A DNA stretch of 5,871 bases from an uncultured Eubacteriales bacterium (GTDB lineage: Bacteria; Bacillota; Clostridia; Oscillospirales; Oscillospiraceae): positions 1 to 5,871 of the forward strand of contig UROL01000128.1 of assembly GCA_900549495.1 (NCBI GenBank), read 5' to 3'. The notes below the pieces were generated by a model. It had not been told where the DNA came from, made no database searches, and saw nothing but the letters and a program-made list of their open reading frames with translations. How positions within the stretch are numbered: position 1 is the stretch's first letter; each line of letters begins with the position of its first letter. The position numbers and the translations under genes are program-made. Of this stretch, positions 5,631 through 5,871 are shown piece after piece.

Positions 5631-5871
5631 TTATGGGTCTGGGAGCTGCCAGCTCCGGACGGTGCGGCGCATTTCATCTATGTCCAGCACCCCCTGGGCA
5701 AAGCCCTTCTTTACCAGGCTCTCCGGCAGGTACTCGTCGTACTTGTCAAACAGGGGCAGTTCCTTGGGGTAGACAAAATCCAGCGGCTCCATGGGCTGTT
5801 GGGCTTCCTCCCGGACAATTCGGAAGAAGTCCTCCCGGCTTACCGTCATGGTGAACTGCATATAATAGGGC
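5631..5871 (-). CDS. C-terminal end of probable Lhr-like DEAD/DEAH-box helicase, runs off the window
   Basis: The reading frame stays open to the right edge (Pro-Tyr-Tyr precede the first Met at 5861), so this is the last 79 codons of a longer gene, not a 76-residue protein. No ribosome site is seen before that Met. The tail LFDKYDEYLPESLVKKGFAQ followed by GVLDIDEMRRTVRSW resembles the C-terminus of large Lhr-like or other superfamily-2 ATP-dependent helicases, which commonly end with a (D/K)xPxxLLRxxFAxxxLDxxGxxxxL-like segment. These are DNA/RNA-unwinding repair or processing enzymes. No helicase motifs are visible, because the catalytic part lies outside the window, so the family call rests on this short tail only. 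The gene converges on the GGDEF gene and shares its terminator. Confidence 0.55.
   Translation of the reverse strand, partial: PYYMQFTMTVSREDFFRIVREEAQQPMEPLDFVYPKELPLFDKYDEYLPESLVKKGFAQGVLDIDEMRRTVRSWQLPDP

Noticed and set aside
5631..5861. A complete 76-residue protein starting at the Met at 5861
   Set aside because: The frame continues without a stop to the window edge and no ribosome site precedes that Met, so it is the end of a longer gene.

Overview
The window looks like low-to-moderate complexity chromosomal DNA of a GC-rich gut Clostridia member, most likely an Oscillospirales-type Firmicute. This is inferred from strong Shine-Dalgarno sites, near-consensus sigma-A promoters with 16-17 bp spacers, the protein styles (a clostridial MATE pump, a 7-TM GGDEF protein starting near MNIPEI, a GH120 enzyme) and compact intergenic gaps with intrinsic terminators. 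The contig is an Illumina assembly: bases 1-40 are Nextera adapter, not biology, so real sequence starts at base 41.

Layout from left to right. (1) Bases 1-40 are adapter. (2) Bases 41-160, minus strand, hold the N-terminus of a LacI-family regulator, cut by the adapter, with its own consensus promoter at 187-215. (3) A strong minus-strand terminator lies at 282-326, followed by a 163-bp imperfect palindrome (331-493) that resembles a MITE or ERIC-type repeat, placed between the MATE stop codon and its terminator. (4) A MATE-family efflux transporter runs on the minus strand (504-1874). (5) A 197-bp divergent promoter region has back-to-back consensus promoters and a 13-bp palindrome. (6) A complete GH120-type beta-xylosidase runs on the plus strand (2072-4075), ending in a strong terminator. 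(7) A gene-free stretch (4181-4433) contains two nested or adjacent inverted-repeat structures and a consensus promoter. (8) A 7-TM membrane protein with a C-terminal GGDEF (AGDEF) domain runs on the plus strand (4434-5588). (9) A bidirectional terminator separates it from the C-terminal end of a convergent minus-strand gene, probably an Lhr-like DEAD/DEAH helicase, that runs off the right edge.

Every gene appears to be transcribed on its own; no multi-gene operon is visible. The nearest functional link is a xylo-oligosaccharide-cleaving enzyme divergent from a transporter, with a LacI-type (usually sugar-responsive) regulator next door. Whether that regulator controls either promoter cannot be settled here. 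I do not see a defence system, CRISPR array, prophage or other clearly novel system. The most notable items are the adapter artefact, the 163-bp palindromic element, the insertion between the inferred catalytic residues of the GH120 enzyme, and the structured intergenic DNA before the GGDEF gene.
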